Of a stretch of DNA of 9,872 bases, positions 1 through 6,564 are shown piece after piece. The notes below the pieces were generated by a model. That model saw only the letters and a program-made list of their open reading frames with translations. It was not told the origin of the DNA and did no database searches. Each line of letters begins with the position of its first letter. Position 1 is the stretch's first letter. The stretch is from Sphingomonas sp. (GTDB lineage: Bacteria; Pseudomonadota; Alphaproteobacteria; Sphingomonadales; Sphingomonadaceae): NCBI GenBank assembly GCA_025935515.1, contig JAICVC010000072.1, positions 1-9,872 on the forward strand, written 5' to 3'. A program made the position numbers and the translations under genes.

Positions 1-794
1 GTGTCCGACCAGCCATGCTCGTCGTCGCCGATCAGAGTTCGGTTCGGGTCAGCCGAGAGCGTCGTCTTGCCGGTTCCGGAAAGCCCGAAGAAGATCGCCG
101 TATCGCCCTTGGGCCCGATGTTGGCCGAGCAGTGCATCGGCATGATGCGCTGCGGCGGCAGGATGAAGTTCAGCAGGCCGAACACCGACTTCTTCATTTC
201 ACCGGCATAGGAAGTGCCGCCGATCAGGATCAGCTTCTTCGAGAAGTTGACCGCGATCACCGTCTCGCTGCGCGACCCATGGCGTTCGGGATCGGCGCGG
301 AAGCTCGGCAGGTCAATGACCGTATATTCCGGATCGAAACCGGCAAGTTCCCCCGGTTCCGGGCGTACCAGGAGGGTCCGGATGAACAGATTGTGCCAGG
401 CGAGCTCATTGACCACCCGGACGCGCACGCGGTGCTCCGGCTGCGAGCCGCCATAGAGGTCGGCGACGTACAGCTGGTCCTTGCCGCCGAGCGCCGCCAG
501 GAAATCGTCGTGCAGGCGATCGAACGCGGCCGGGTCCATCGGCTTGTTGCCGTTGTTCCACCAGATGACATTTTCGGTCAGCGAGTCCTTGACCGTGAAC
601 TTGTCCTGCGCGCTTCGCCCGGTGTGCTTGCCGGTACGCACGACCAAGGGGCCATCCTTCGCCAGCAGGCCCTCGCCGCGGCGCACCGCATGCTCGACCA
701 GCGGTGCGGTCTCAAGATTCCAGAAAATCTCTGCAGACGTCGCGATACCCTGCGCGTCTAGGCCGCGGTGCGGAACCCGGTCGGTCACGGACAA
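1..794 (-). CDS. pckA: Phosphoenolpyruvate carboxykinase (ATP), N-terminal half, cut by window edge
   Basis: Converts oxaloacetate plus ATP to phosphoenolpyruvate, CO2 and ADP, the entry step of gluconeogenesis from TCA intermediates, in the cytosol. About 264 residues are visible of a family length near 530; the C-terminal half lies beyond base 1. Seen in the translation: RTGKHTGRS (substrate-side arginine region), the family signature around LIGGTSYAGEMKK, MHCSANIG, the kinase P-loop GLSGTGKTT at about residues 237-245, then LIGDDEHGWSD at 254-264, which holds the metal-binding aspartates. These show the ATP-type enzyme, not the GTP type. The start is uncertain: TTG at 794 has AAGGA 4 nt upstream; GTG at 788, two codons inside, is 10 nt from the same site. 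No ATG fits. Divergently transcribed from chvI, an arrangement also known in rhizobia. Identity is sure; only the start is in doubt. Confidence 0.95.
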   Translation of the reverse strand, partial: MSVTDRVPHRGLDAQGIATSAEIFWNLETAPLVEHAVRRGEGLLAKDGPLVVRTGKHTGRSAQDKFTVKDSLTENVIWWNNGNKPMDPAAFDRLHDDFLAALGGKDQLYVADLYGGSQPEHRVRVRVVNELAWHNLFIRTLLVRPEPGELAGFDPEYTVIDLPSFRADPERHGSRSETVIAVNFSKKLILIGGTSYAGEMKKSVFGLLNFILPPQRIMPMHCSANIGPKGDTAIFFGLSGTGKTTLSADPNRTLIGDDEHGWSD

Positions 795-820
795 GCTTTC
801 CTTTCCAAAATGCCGAAGCG

Positions 821-846
821 GCGGCGGCCGGTGGGCCTGCCGCCGC
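821..846 (-). promoter_or_regulatory. GC-rich hairpin in the predicted pckA leader
   Basis: GCGGCGGC (821-828) and GCCGCCGC (839-846) form a perfect 8-bp stem around a 10-nt loop. It lies between the candidate pckA promoter and the pckA start, so it would be in the pckA mRNA leader. No run of T follows it on the minus strand, so it does not look like an intrinsic terminator. Role unknown; it may stabilise the transcript or affect translation. Confidence 0.4.
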
Positions 847-867
847 ATCTTATGTGTGTATCAGTGG

Positions 868-897
868 CCTATAACTCCAAATTCCGGTTCCGGTCAA
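868..897 (-). promoter_or_regulatory. Candidate sigma70-type promoter of pckA
   Basis: On the minus strand TTGACC (897-892) is followed after 18 nt by TATAGG (873-868); shifting by one base gives 17 nt and TTATAG. Both boxes are close to the housekeeping consensus and the position predicts a leader of roughly 65 nt before the pckA start. Inferred from sequence match only; no transcription start is known here. Confidence 0.5.
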
Positions 898-913
898 AAG
901 CCCTGAGTGCTTC

Positions 914-942
914 TTGTCTCGCTGTGGGGCACTGGCTAAGCC
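914..942 (+). promoter_or_regulatory. Weak candidate promoter of the chvI operon
   Basis: TTGTCT (914-919), 17 nt, then TAAGCC (937-942), about 36 nt before the chvI ATG. The -35 part resembles the CTTG-type element common in Alphaproteobacteria but the -10 is poor. It is the best plus-strand candidate I see in the 184-nt divergent spacer. I could not recognise a ChvI operator. Confidence 0.22.
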
Positions 943-978
943 CTCGTTTCTCAACGGTCTGGGGCGCAAAAAAGCGGG

Positions 979-1689
979 ATGAGCCAAGTGATCGCGCTGG
1001 TCGACGACGACCGCAACATCCTGACCTCGGTGTCGATCGCGCTTCAGCAGGAAGGGTTCGTCACCCGCGTTTACTCGGACGGGCCGGCGGCGCTGAAGGC
1101 GATCGGCGACAATCCGCCCGACCTTGGGGTGTTCGACATCAAGATGCCTGGCATGGACGGTATGGAGCTGCTGCGGCGGGTGCGCGAGTTCAGCTCGGTT
1201 CCGGTCATCTTCCTGACCTCGAAGGACGATGAGCTCGACGAAGCGCTGGGCCTCGCGATGGGCGCCGACGACTATATCTCGAAGCCCTTTTCGCAGCGGC
1301 TGCTGATCGCCCGAATCCGCGCGATCCTGCGGCGCCAGGAGCTGGAGCGCGGCGAAGCGAGCGCGGCCAGCGCCGAGGAGGAGCAGCCCCGGCTCGAGCG
1401 CGGGCGCCTGTTGATGGACCCGGCGCGTCACAAGGTGCTGTGGGACGGCCGCGAGGTCAGCCTCACGGTGACGGAGTTTCTGATCCTCGAAGCGCTTGCC
1501 CAGCGCCCCGGAGTCGTCAAGTCTCGCAATCAATTGCTCGATGTGGCCTATAATGACGATGTTTATGTCGACGACCGCACCATCGACAGCCACATCAAGC
1601 GGATCCGGCGCAAGTTCCGCGCCGCCGACGCCCAGTTCGATTCCATCGAGACCCTCTATGGCGTCGGATATCGATTCGACGAACAGTGA
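979..1689 (+). CDS. chvI: Two-component response regulator ChvI (OmpR/PhoB family)
   Basis: Cytosolic DNA-binding regulator of the ChvG-ChvI system, which in Alphaproteobacteria controls envelope, acid-stress and exopolysaccharide genes. The 236-residue protein has an N-terminal receiver domain with the acidic pocket D9-D10-D11, phospho-acceptor D53 (in FDIKMPGMDG), T80 and K102 (SKPF), then a winged-helix DNA-binding domain from about residue 138 to the end (TVTEFLILEAL, DDRTIDSHIKRIRRKF, GVGYRF). Length is normal. ATG at 979 is preceded by only a weak GCGGG, so translation initiation may be modest. First gene of the seven-gene operon; its 3' end overlaps chvG by 32 nt. The name rests on the ChvG partner and on adjacency to pckA and hprK, the conserved order for this pair. 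Confidence 0.93.
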   Translation: MSQVIALVDDDRNILTSVSIALQQEGFVTRVYSDGPAALKAIGDNPPDLGVFDIKMPGMDGMELLRRVREFSSVPVIFLTSKDDELDEALGLAMGADDYISKPFSQRLLIARIRAILRRQELERGEASAASAEEEQPRLERGRLLMDPARHKVLWDGREVSLTVTEFLILEALAQRPGVVKSRNQLLDVAYNDDVYVDDRTIDSHIKRIRRKFRAADAQFDSIETLYGVGYRFDEQ

Positions 1690-3229
1690 CGACCCCGATC
1701 TCCGGCTGAAGTGGTCGGGCCGGTGGACGCTTTCGCACCGAATCCTCGCGCTCAACCTCATTACGCTGCTCCTGGTGGCGCTCAGCACGCTCTACCTCGA
1801 CGTGTTCCGCAATCGCTTGAGCAAGGAACGCGTCCGCCAGACGAGGATCGAGGCGACCGCCACCGCGCAGGCGATTCTCGCCGCTGGAGCGGAGGACCGC
1901 GAACCGATCCTCGCGACCATCTCCAAGACGACCGGGACACGCCTCCGGCTTTACGGGCCCGATGGCCGGCTCATCGCCGACAGCTGGCACCTGACCGGTC
2001 CGACCTATGAGCTCAAGGATCCCAATACCCAGAAATGGACCAAGGATGTCGCCCGCGCGCTCGATCGCGGGTTCAACGCCGTGGTTGGAGCCAGGGCACT
2101 CGATCAATTCGTGGAGCCGCCGGTCGATCGGCTTCAGGCCTGGCCTGAGGCTGTCCGCGCCAGAAGCAGCGGCAAATCGGTCACTGCCGTCCGCAACGCG
2201 CCGGACCTGACGCCTGTCATTTCGGCGGCAGTTCCGCTCGCAGACAATATCCTGCTGGCGACGGACAACGACCGCGCCTTCACCCGCACGGTCCGCAGCC
2301 AGCGCGCCGGGATTGCAGCGGCCATGATGTTCCTCGTTGGACTGTCGGTCCTGCTTTCGCTGTTCCTCGCCCGAACCATCGTCCGGCCATTGCGGCGGCT
2401 GGCGATCGCCGCCCACCGGGTAAGGCTCGGCCGATCGCGCGAGGTCAACGTTCCTCGCCTCCCCTCGCGCAGCGACGAGATCGGCCTGCTTGCGCGGGCG
2501 GTTTCCGACATGAGCCAGTCGCTTCGGCACCGGATCGACAATATCGAAGCCTTCGCCGCCGACGTCACGCATGAGCTCAAGAACCCGCTCGCTTCACTGC
2601 GCTCAGCGGTCGACGGGCTCGACCGGGTCGATGATCCCGAGCTGCGCGAGAAGCTCAAGAAGATCGTGCGCGAAGACGTGCGCCGGCTCGATCGCCTGAT
2701 CAGCGACATCAGCGAAGCGGCGAGGACCGATGCGGAGCTTGCCCGTGCGACCTTCGAACGGGTCGACCTCGGACCCTTGCTGGAGCAACTGGTGGCGAGC
2801 TGGGAAACGCGGCGGGAAACCGGCGACGCGCGTCTGGCGTTCGCCCGCCCCCGCAAGGGGACGGCCGCGGTCATGGGCAAGCCCGATCGTTTGGCCCGCG
2901 CAATCAACGCAATCATCGACAATGCGGTCAGCTTTTCTCCGCCCGGCGGTCTTGTCGAGATCGCGGCGGCGCGGGTCGGCGACGAGGTTCGCATCCGGAT
3001 CGACGATGAAGGCCCCGGGGTTCCACCGGAGGCGCGTGAGGCGATTTTTAACCGCTTCCATTCAGTACGTCCCGAAGGCGAGAATTTCGGGCGCCATTCG
3101 GGCCTCGGCCTTGCCATCGCTCAGGCGATCGTGAATGGCCATGACGGGGAGATAGACGTGCAGGACCGTGACGACGCGCCTTCGGGCGCCCGTTTCACCA
3201 TCAGGCTTCCAGCGGCAGACCGCGAATGA
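1658..3229 (+). CDS. chvG: Sensor histidine kinase ChvG
   Basis: Inner-membrane sensor that phosphorylates ChvI. The 523-residue reading has a cytosolic N-terminus, TM1 at about 28-48, a periplasmic sensing region of about 170 residues, TM2 at about 218-240, a HAMP linker, the dimerisation/phospho-acceptor box FAADVTHELKNPLASL with H305, N box at N422 (IIDNAVSF), G1 box DDEGPGVP at 449-456 and G2 box GLGLAIAQAI from 482. All catalytic motifs are intact. The start is ATG 1658, giving MASDID, 32 nt inside chvI; the frame stays open upstream to 1496 but that part only shadows the chvI DNA-binding domain. Ends in a 4-nt ATGA overlap with hprK. In rhizobia the periplasmic part is held off by ExoR; no such gene is in this window, so the signal here is unknown. 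Confidence 0.94.
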   Translation: MASDIDSTNSDDPDLRLKWSGRWTLSHRILALNLITLLLVALSTLYLDVFRNRLSKERVRQTRIEATATAQAILAAGAEDREPILATISKTTGTRLRLYGPDGRLIADSWHLTGPTYELKDPNTQKWTKDVARALDRGFNAVVGARALDQFVEPPVDRLQAWPEAVRARSSGKSVTAVRNAPDLTPVISAAVPLADNILLATDNDRAFTRTVRSQRAGIAAAMMFLVGLSVLLSLFLARTIVRPLRRLAIAAHRVRLGRSREVNVPRLPSRSDEIGLLARAVSDMSQSLRHRIDNIEAFAADVTHELKNPLASLRSAVDGLDRVDDPELREKLKKIVREDVRRLDRLISDISEAARTDAELARATFERVDLGPLLEQLVASWETRRETGDARLAFARPRKGTAAVMGKPDRLARAINAIIDNAVSFSPPGGLVEIAAARVGDEVRIRIDDEGPGVPPEAREAIFNRFHSVRPEGENFGRHSGLGLAIAQAIVNGHDGEIDVQDRDDAPSGARFTIRLPAADRE

Positions 3230-3687
3230 ACAAGTTCAATCCCACGCCCGGGCCGCGGCTTAGCGCCGAGACGCTGCATGCCAGCACTGTCGCGAAGGAC
3301 GGCCGCGCGGTTCTGATCACCGGACCGTCGGGCTCGGGCAAATCGGACCTTGCCCTACGCTTGCTCGACCGCGCCTTCGCGATGGTCAGCGACGATCAAA
3401 CGATCGTCCGAAAGGATGGTGACCGGCTCGTGGCCACCGCCCCGCCGACGATCGCCGGTAAGCTCGAGGTCAGAGGCATTGGTATCATCGACATCGAGCG
3501 GATCGAGAATGTGCCGGTCGCGCTGATCGTCGAACTGACCAGCGATATCCAGCGGCTGCCGGATGACAGCCGCGAGCGGCCGATCCTCGGGGTCAAGGTT
3601 CCGCTGGTCACGATCGACGCGATGACCGCGTCCGCACCGTCCAAAGTCGCGCTCGCCCTCGACAGAATCGGCCTGAAGTTCAAGTGA
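3226..3687 (+). CDS. hprK: HPr kinase/phosphorylase, short alphaproteobacterial form
   Basis: Phosphorylates the regulatory serine of HPr and can remove that phosphate in full-length relatives. At 153 residues it is half the usual 310 or so: the N-terminal domain of Firmicutes HprK is absent and only the catalytic domain remains, as is normal in Alphaproteobacteria. Seen: catalytic-type H18, Walker A GPSGSGKS at 33-40 (K39), acidic pair D56-D57 in MVSDDQ, and the HprK signature LEVRGIGIIDI at about 80-90. All the key residues survive, so this is a working family member and not a remnant. Its likely substrate, HPr, is encoded three genes downstream in the same operon. Coupled to chvG by ATGA and to rapZ by GTGA. 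Confidence 0.93.
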   Translation: MNKFNPTPGPRLSAETLHASTVAKDGRAVLITGPSGSGKSDLALRLLDRAFAMVSDDQTIVRKDGDRLVATAPPTIAGKLEVRGIGIIDIERIENVPVALIVELTSDIQRLPDDSRERPILGVKVPLVTIDAMTASAPSKVALALDRIGLKFK

Positions 3688-4622
3688 GTCCCGCGCGGCC
3701 GGGTCAGCGACCTTGGCCGCGCCTGCTGCTCGTCACAGGCATGTCCGGAGCGGGCAAATCCACGGTGCTCGATGCTCTCGAGGACATGGGCTGGGACGTC
3801 GTCGACAATTTGCCCGCCGATCTGCTCGAAGCCTTCGTCCGAGGGGAAGGCCAGTGCCGCACCGCCCCTGCGGCGGTCGGCATGGACGTACGCAGCCGCG
3901 GCTTCGACCCGGACGCGCTCCACCAGCAGATCCATTCGATTTCGGGTGTCCAGCCGGAAATCCTCTATCTCGATTGCTCCGAAAGCGAATTGCTGCGGCG
4001 TTATGACGAAACCCGCCGAGTTCACCCGCTCGCACCCGACCGCCCCGCCGAGGACGGCATCGCCCGCGAACGCCGGCTGACTTTTCCGCTCCGCACCGCA
4101 GCGGACAGCGTCATCGACACCACGGAGCTGTCGCCGACTGACCTTCGCGACGAGCTGCGCCATCGTTATGGCGACGACAGCGACCAGCCGGTCCTGACCG
4201 TCGCATCCTTTGCGTTCGCGCGGGGCATTTCGCGGACCGCCGACCTGGTGTTCGACCTCCGTTTCCTGCCCAATCCGCATTGGATCGACGAGCTTCGGCC
4301 GCTGACTGGCGAGGACGAGCCGGTCCGTTCCTATCTGGAACAGGAACCGGCCTGGAGCGAGACGATGGACCGCATCGAGGCGCTTCTCATCGATTGGATT
4401 CCCCGCTACTGGGCCGCAGGCAAAAGTTACGTGACCGTCGCGTTTGGATGCACTGGAGGGCGTCACCGTTCGGTGGCCGGGGCGATCGAAATGGCGGAAC
4501 GGTTACGTCGTGCCGGATTTGCACCCAATGTGCGTCACCGCGATCTTGCCTCGCCGCCGAGGGACACGATCGAACGCCAGCCAGGGCGCCTTCCGGAGAG
4601 CGAGGACGAGTTGAGTCGATGA
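3684..4622 (+). CDS. rapZ: RapZ family nucleotide-binding protein (YvcJ/YhbJ)
   Basis: In E. coli RapZ is an RNA adaptor that hands the sRNA GlmZ to RNase E and tunes GlmS; in Bacillus YvcJ is a GTPase/ATPase. In Alphaproteobacteria the target is not established. The 312-residue protein has Walker A GMSGAGKS at 19-26, the conserved MGWDVVDNLP shortly after, and the C-terminal family motif GCTGGRHRSV at 255-264, with RHRDL about 20 residues later. The start is GTG 3684 inside the hprK stop. Enterobacterial RapZ ends soon after RHRDL with a basic RNA-binding tail; here about 24 further residues follow, with an acidic stretch (ESEDE) near the end. Position between hprK and the EIIA/HPr genes fits a link to the regulatory PTS. 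Stop overlaps the next start by ATGA. Confidence 0.92.
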   Translation: MSPARPGQRPWPRLLLVTGMSGAGKSTVLDALEDMGWDVVDNLPADLLEAFVRGEGQCRTAPAAVGMDVRSRGFDPDALHQQIHSISGVQPEILYLDCSESELLRRYDETRRVHPLAPDRPAEDGIARERRLTFPLRTAADSVIDTTELSPTDLRDELRHRYGDDSDQPVLTVASFAFARGISRTADLVFDLRFLPNPHWIDELRPLTGEDEPVRSYLEQEPAWSETMDRIEALLIDWIPRYWAAGKSYVTVAFGCTGGRHRSVAGAIEMAERLRRAGFAPNVRHRDLASPPRDTIERQPGRLPESEDELSR

Positions 4623-5026
4623 TTGGATTAGTGTTGGTGACCCACGGCCGCCTCGCGGCCGAATTCATCACCGCAATGGAACATGTGGTTGGCCCGCAGG
4701 AAGCAATCGAGTCGATTTGCATCGGCCCCGACGACGACATGGAGCGGCGCCGCAAGGACATCGCCAAGGCCATCGCCAAGGTTGACCAGGGCCAGGGCGT
4801 CATCATCCTTACCGACCTGTTCGGCGGCACTCCCTCGAACCTGGCGATCAGCCTGATGAAGAGCGAGAATATCGAGGTGATCGCCGGCGTGAACCTGCCG
4901 ATGCTGATCCGGCTCGAAGGCGCCCGGAAGGTGATGCCGGTGCACGCCGCGGTCGCCGCCGCCCGCGAGGCGGGCCGCAAATATATCTCTGTTGCCTCCG
5001 AAATCCTCGGGGAAGCGGCGGCTTGA
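4619..5026 (+). CDS. PTS EIIA component, mannose/fructose family (regulatory)
   Basis: Phosphocarrier that accepts phosphate from HPr on a histidine. The 135-residue single-domain protein starts MIGLVLVTHGRLA, where H9 matches the active-site histidine of mannose-class EIIA; DLFGGTPSN at 66-74 and GVNLPML at 90-96 are the other family signatures. The longer open frame upstream, to 4280, is a shadow of rapZ; ATG 4619 overlaps the rapZ stop and fits the domain boundary exactly. No EIIB, EIIC or EIID gene is adjacent, so it probably signals and does not transport sugar, as in other alphaproteobacterial hprK-HPr clusters. Often labelled manX or EIIA-Man; I leave the symbol blank because usage varies. 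Confidence 0.9.
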   Translation: MIGLVLVTHGRLAAEFITAMEHVVGPQEAIESICIGPDDDMERRRKDIAKAIAKVDQGQGVIILTDLFGGTPSNLAISLMKSENIEVIAGVNLPMLIRLEGARKVMPVHAAVAAAREAGRKYISVASEILGEAAA

Positions 5027-5310
5027 CGCCAAATTCCGGATCTGGGGTCAGCCGCCCGGTCGAGATCGTCAACAAACGCGGGCTCCATGCGCGGGCGAGC
5101 GCAAAATTCGTCAACCTCGCGACCGAGCTCGGCACCCCGATCGAGGTCGAAAAGGACGGCAACCGCGTGTGCGGAACCTCGATCATGGGCCTGATGATGC
5201 TCGGCGCCGCGATGGGCGACACCATCGTCATCCACGTACAGGGTGACGGTGCTGACGAGGCGCTCGCGAAGCTGGTGGCGCTGGTCGAGGACCGGTTCGG
5301 CGAGGAATAA
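5023..5310 (+). CDS. ptsH: Phosphocarrier protein HPr
   Basis: Small cytosolic phosphocarrier between EI-type and EIIA proteins. In the 95-residue reading, H22 in NKRGLHARAS is the phospho-histidine, and S53 in GTSIMGLMMLGA aligns with the regulatory serine (Ser46 of B. subtilis HPr) that HprK modifies. Both sites are present, matching the hprK gene upstream. The start is TTG 5023, overlapping the EIIA stop as TTGA; GGGGA lies 9 nt upstream and no ATG or GTG is available before the conserved VSRPVEIVN. This gives about ten extra residues, rich in Gly, Ser and Pro, before the first strand. The EI gene that would phosphorylate it is not in the window. Some annotators would call it NPr/ptsO, but co-location with hprK and a mannose-type EIIA supports HPr. 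Confidence 0.92.
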   Translation: MTPNSGSGVSRPVEIVNKRGLHARASAKFVNLATELGTPIEVEKDGNRVCGTSIMGLMMLGAAMGDTIVIHVQGDGADEALAKLVALVEDRFGEE

Positions 5311-6107
5311 TGCCCCGGCAGGTCACCGCCTTCTCCAACTCAACGGTAAAGCTGCTGCGGTCGCTGCGCGACAAGAAGGCGCGGCGCTCGGAAGGGCTTT
5401 TCCTGGCCGAGGGCCTGAGGATTCTGACCGAGGCGCGGGACAGTGGAATGCTGCCGGAGATCGTCGCCTTCTCTCCCGAAGGAGCGAGACATCCGCTCGC
5501 CGCGGAAATCATCGCTGCGACCGAGGCGGCTGGCGGGGACGCGATCGAGACGACCGCGGACATCCTGTCGAAGATGAGCGGCAAGGACAATCCGCAGATG
5601 CTGCTCGGGGCCTATCGTCAGCCCGCGACGTCGCTCGACCGGATCGACCGTTCGAAAGCGCCGCTGTGGATCGTCGCACAGGCGCTTCGCGATCCCGGCA
5701 ATATCGGGACCGTCCTCCGAACCGGCGACGCCGCCGGCGCGGGCGGCCTGATCCTGATCGACGACTGCGCCGACCCTTTTTCGGTCGAGGCTGTGCGCGC
5801 CTCGATGGGTGCGCTGTTCACGCAAGCGATCGCGACCGCGAAATGGGTTGAATTCGTGAGTTGGTTGCGAGGCAATGACGGCCAGCTGGTCGGGACCAGC
5901 CTGAAGGCGACCCAGGATTATCTCGCGGCCAAATACGACCGGCCATGCTTCCTCCTGATCGGCAATGAGCAACAAGGCCTGCCCGCGGATTATGAGGCGG
6001 AATGCGACCTGCTGGTCAAAATCCCCATGGCCGGCCGCGCCGACAGTCTCAACGCGGCGATGGCGACGGCGGTGATGGCATTCGCGATCAAGGCGAGTTG
6101 GCGCTGA
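5310..6107 (+). CDS. TrmH/SpoU family RNA 2'-O-ribose methyltransferase
   Basis: SAM-dependent RNA methyltransferase of the SPOUT fold; probable substrate rRNA or tRNA, exact nucleotide unknown. The 265-residue protein has an N-terminal substrate-binding region (about 1-105; KARRSEGLFLAEGLRIL is typical) and a catalytic knot domain with motif 1 NIGTVLRTGDAAGA (N131, R137), motif 2 IGNEQQGLP (N219-L224) and motif 3 IPMAGRADSLNAA (S246, N248). All three motifs are complete. ATG 5310 overlaps the HPr stop by one base (TAATG), with GAGGA just upstream. It is the last gene of the operon; its stop is followed by the 6120-6203 hairpin repeat, which may end transcription. Its link to the PTS genes is probably positional. 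Confidence 0.9.
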   Translation: MPRQVTAFSNSTVKLLRSLRDKKARRSEGLFLAEGLRILTEARDSGMLPEIVAFSPEGARHPLAAEIIAATEAAGGDAIETTADILSKMSGKDNPQMLLGAYRQPATSLDRIDRSKAPLWIVAQALRDPGNIGTVLRTGDAAGAGGLILIDDCADPFSVEAVRASMGALFTQAIATAKWVEFVSWLRGNDGQLVGTSLKATQDYLAAKYDRPCFLLIGNEQQGLPADYEAECDLLVKIPMAGRADSLNAAMATAVMAFAIKASWR

Positions 6108-6119
6108 CCGGCCGCAGTT

Positions 6120-6203
6120 GTCATGCTGAACTTGGTTCAGCATCCATTCGCGTGAAAGAGAGCGAGGATGGAGAAATGGACCCTGAAACAAGTTCAGGGT
6201 GAC
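6120..6203. repeat. Composite inverted palindromic (REP/BIME-like) repeat
   Basis: Two hairpins face each other between GTCA (6120-6123) and TGAC (6200-6203). The left is ATGCTGAAC/GTTCAGCAT, a perfect 9-bp stem with a 3-nt TTG loop (6123-6143). The right is ACCCTGAA/TTCAGGGT, an 8-bp stem with a 5-nt loop (6180-6200). The right half, read on the other strand, repeats the left half with only a few changes. The form resembles short intergenic repeats common in sphingomonad genomes. It sits 12 nt after the methyltransferase stop and runs right up to the ribosome binding site of the next gene. It may act as a terminator or mRNA-protecting structure. Confidence 0.75.
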
Positions 6204-6207
6204 GGAG
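6204..6207 (+). promoter_or_regulatory. Ribosome binding site of the lipoprotein gene
   Basis: GGAG, 6 nt before ATG 6214. It decides the start over a GTG at 6199, which lies inside the repeat's right stem and has no good site. The site begins one base after the repeat ends. Confidence 0.6.
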
Positions 6208-6213
6208 AAGCAT

Positions 6214-6555
6214 ATGCGTATTCGCCTCGTATTTATGTTGCCTGGGTTGGTCGCCGGTTGCGCGCCAATTCCGCCGCCACCGCCACCGCCCTATCACGCG
6301 CTCGGCACCGAACCGTTCTGGAACGTGCTGATCGACGAGCGAGACGTCACCTTCACGAAGCCCGATGCCCAGCCGATCCGGCAGCCGAGACCGCAAGTGA
6401 TCCACGGCATTGCCGGTGAAATCTACCAGACGCCGCGGATCAACGTGAACATCGTCCACGGCCAATGCAGCGACGGGATGAGCGACCGGGTCTATCCGGA
6501 CAAGGTGCAGGTCACGGTCGACGGCCGGCGGTTCGAGGGCTGCGGCGGGCTGTAA
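6214..6555 (+). CDS. Small lipoprotein, COG3650-like, function unknown
   Basis: A 113-residue predicted exported lipoprotein. The N-terminus MRIRLVFMLPGLVAGC is a short signal peptide with lipobox LVAG-C16, so C16 would be acylated. It is followed by seven prolines (20-26), probably a flexible tether, then a small domain with GTEPFWN (31-37), GQCSDGMSDRVYP (83-95) and CGG at the end. These resemble uncharacterised envelope proteins of the COG3650 type, in which the TEPFW and CSDGMSD motifs recur; this is from memory of the family, with no search done. C85 and C110 could form a disulfide in the periplasm. ATG 6214 is chosen for its GGAG site. No clear promoter is seen, so it may depend on readthrough past the repeat or on an unrecognised promoter inside it. 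Confidence 0.75.
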   Translation: MRIRLVFMLPGLVAGCAPIPPPPPPPYHALGTEPFWNVLIDERDVTFTKPDAQPIRQPRPQVIHGIAGEIYQTPRINVNIVHGQCSDGMSDRVYPDKVQVTVDGRRFEGCGGL

Positions 6556-6564
6556 CTCTCCGCA

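Noticed and set aside
15..761. 248-codon open frame on the plus strand across pckA
   Set aside because: It runs antisense to an unmistakable PEP carboxykinase; its translation is arginine-rich with no family motif, as expected from GC-rich codon shadowing.
877..889. CCAAATTCCGG shared with the HPr start region (about 5029-5039)
   Set aside because: An 11-base match within 10 kb is expected by chance, and the flanks diverge.
1496..1657. Upstream extension of chvG inside chvI
   Set aside because: The extra 54 residues shadow the ChvI DNA-binding domain in another frame; the natural MASDID start is at 1658.
1595..4466. Long minus-strand open frames (1595-2572, 2134-3117, 3396-4466)
   Set aside because: They lie opposite chvG, hprK and rapZ, whose motifs are all intact. 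Compositions are rich in Arg, Ser and Ala, typical of antisense frames in GC-rich DNA.
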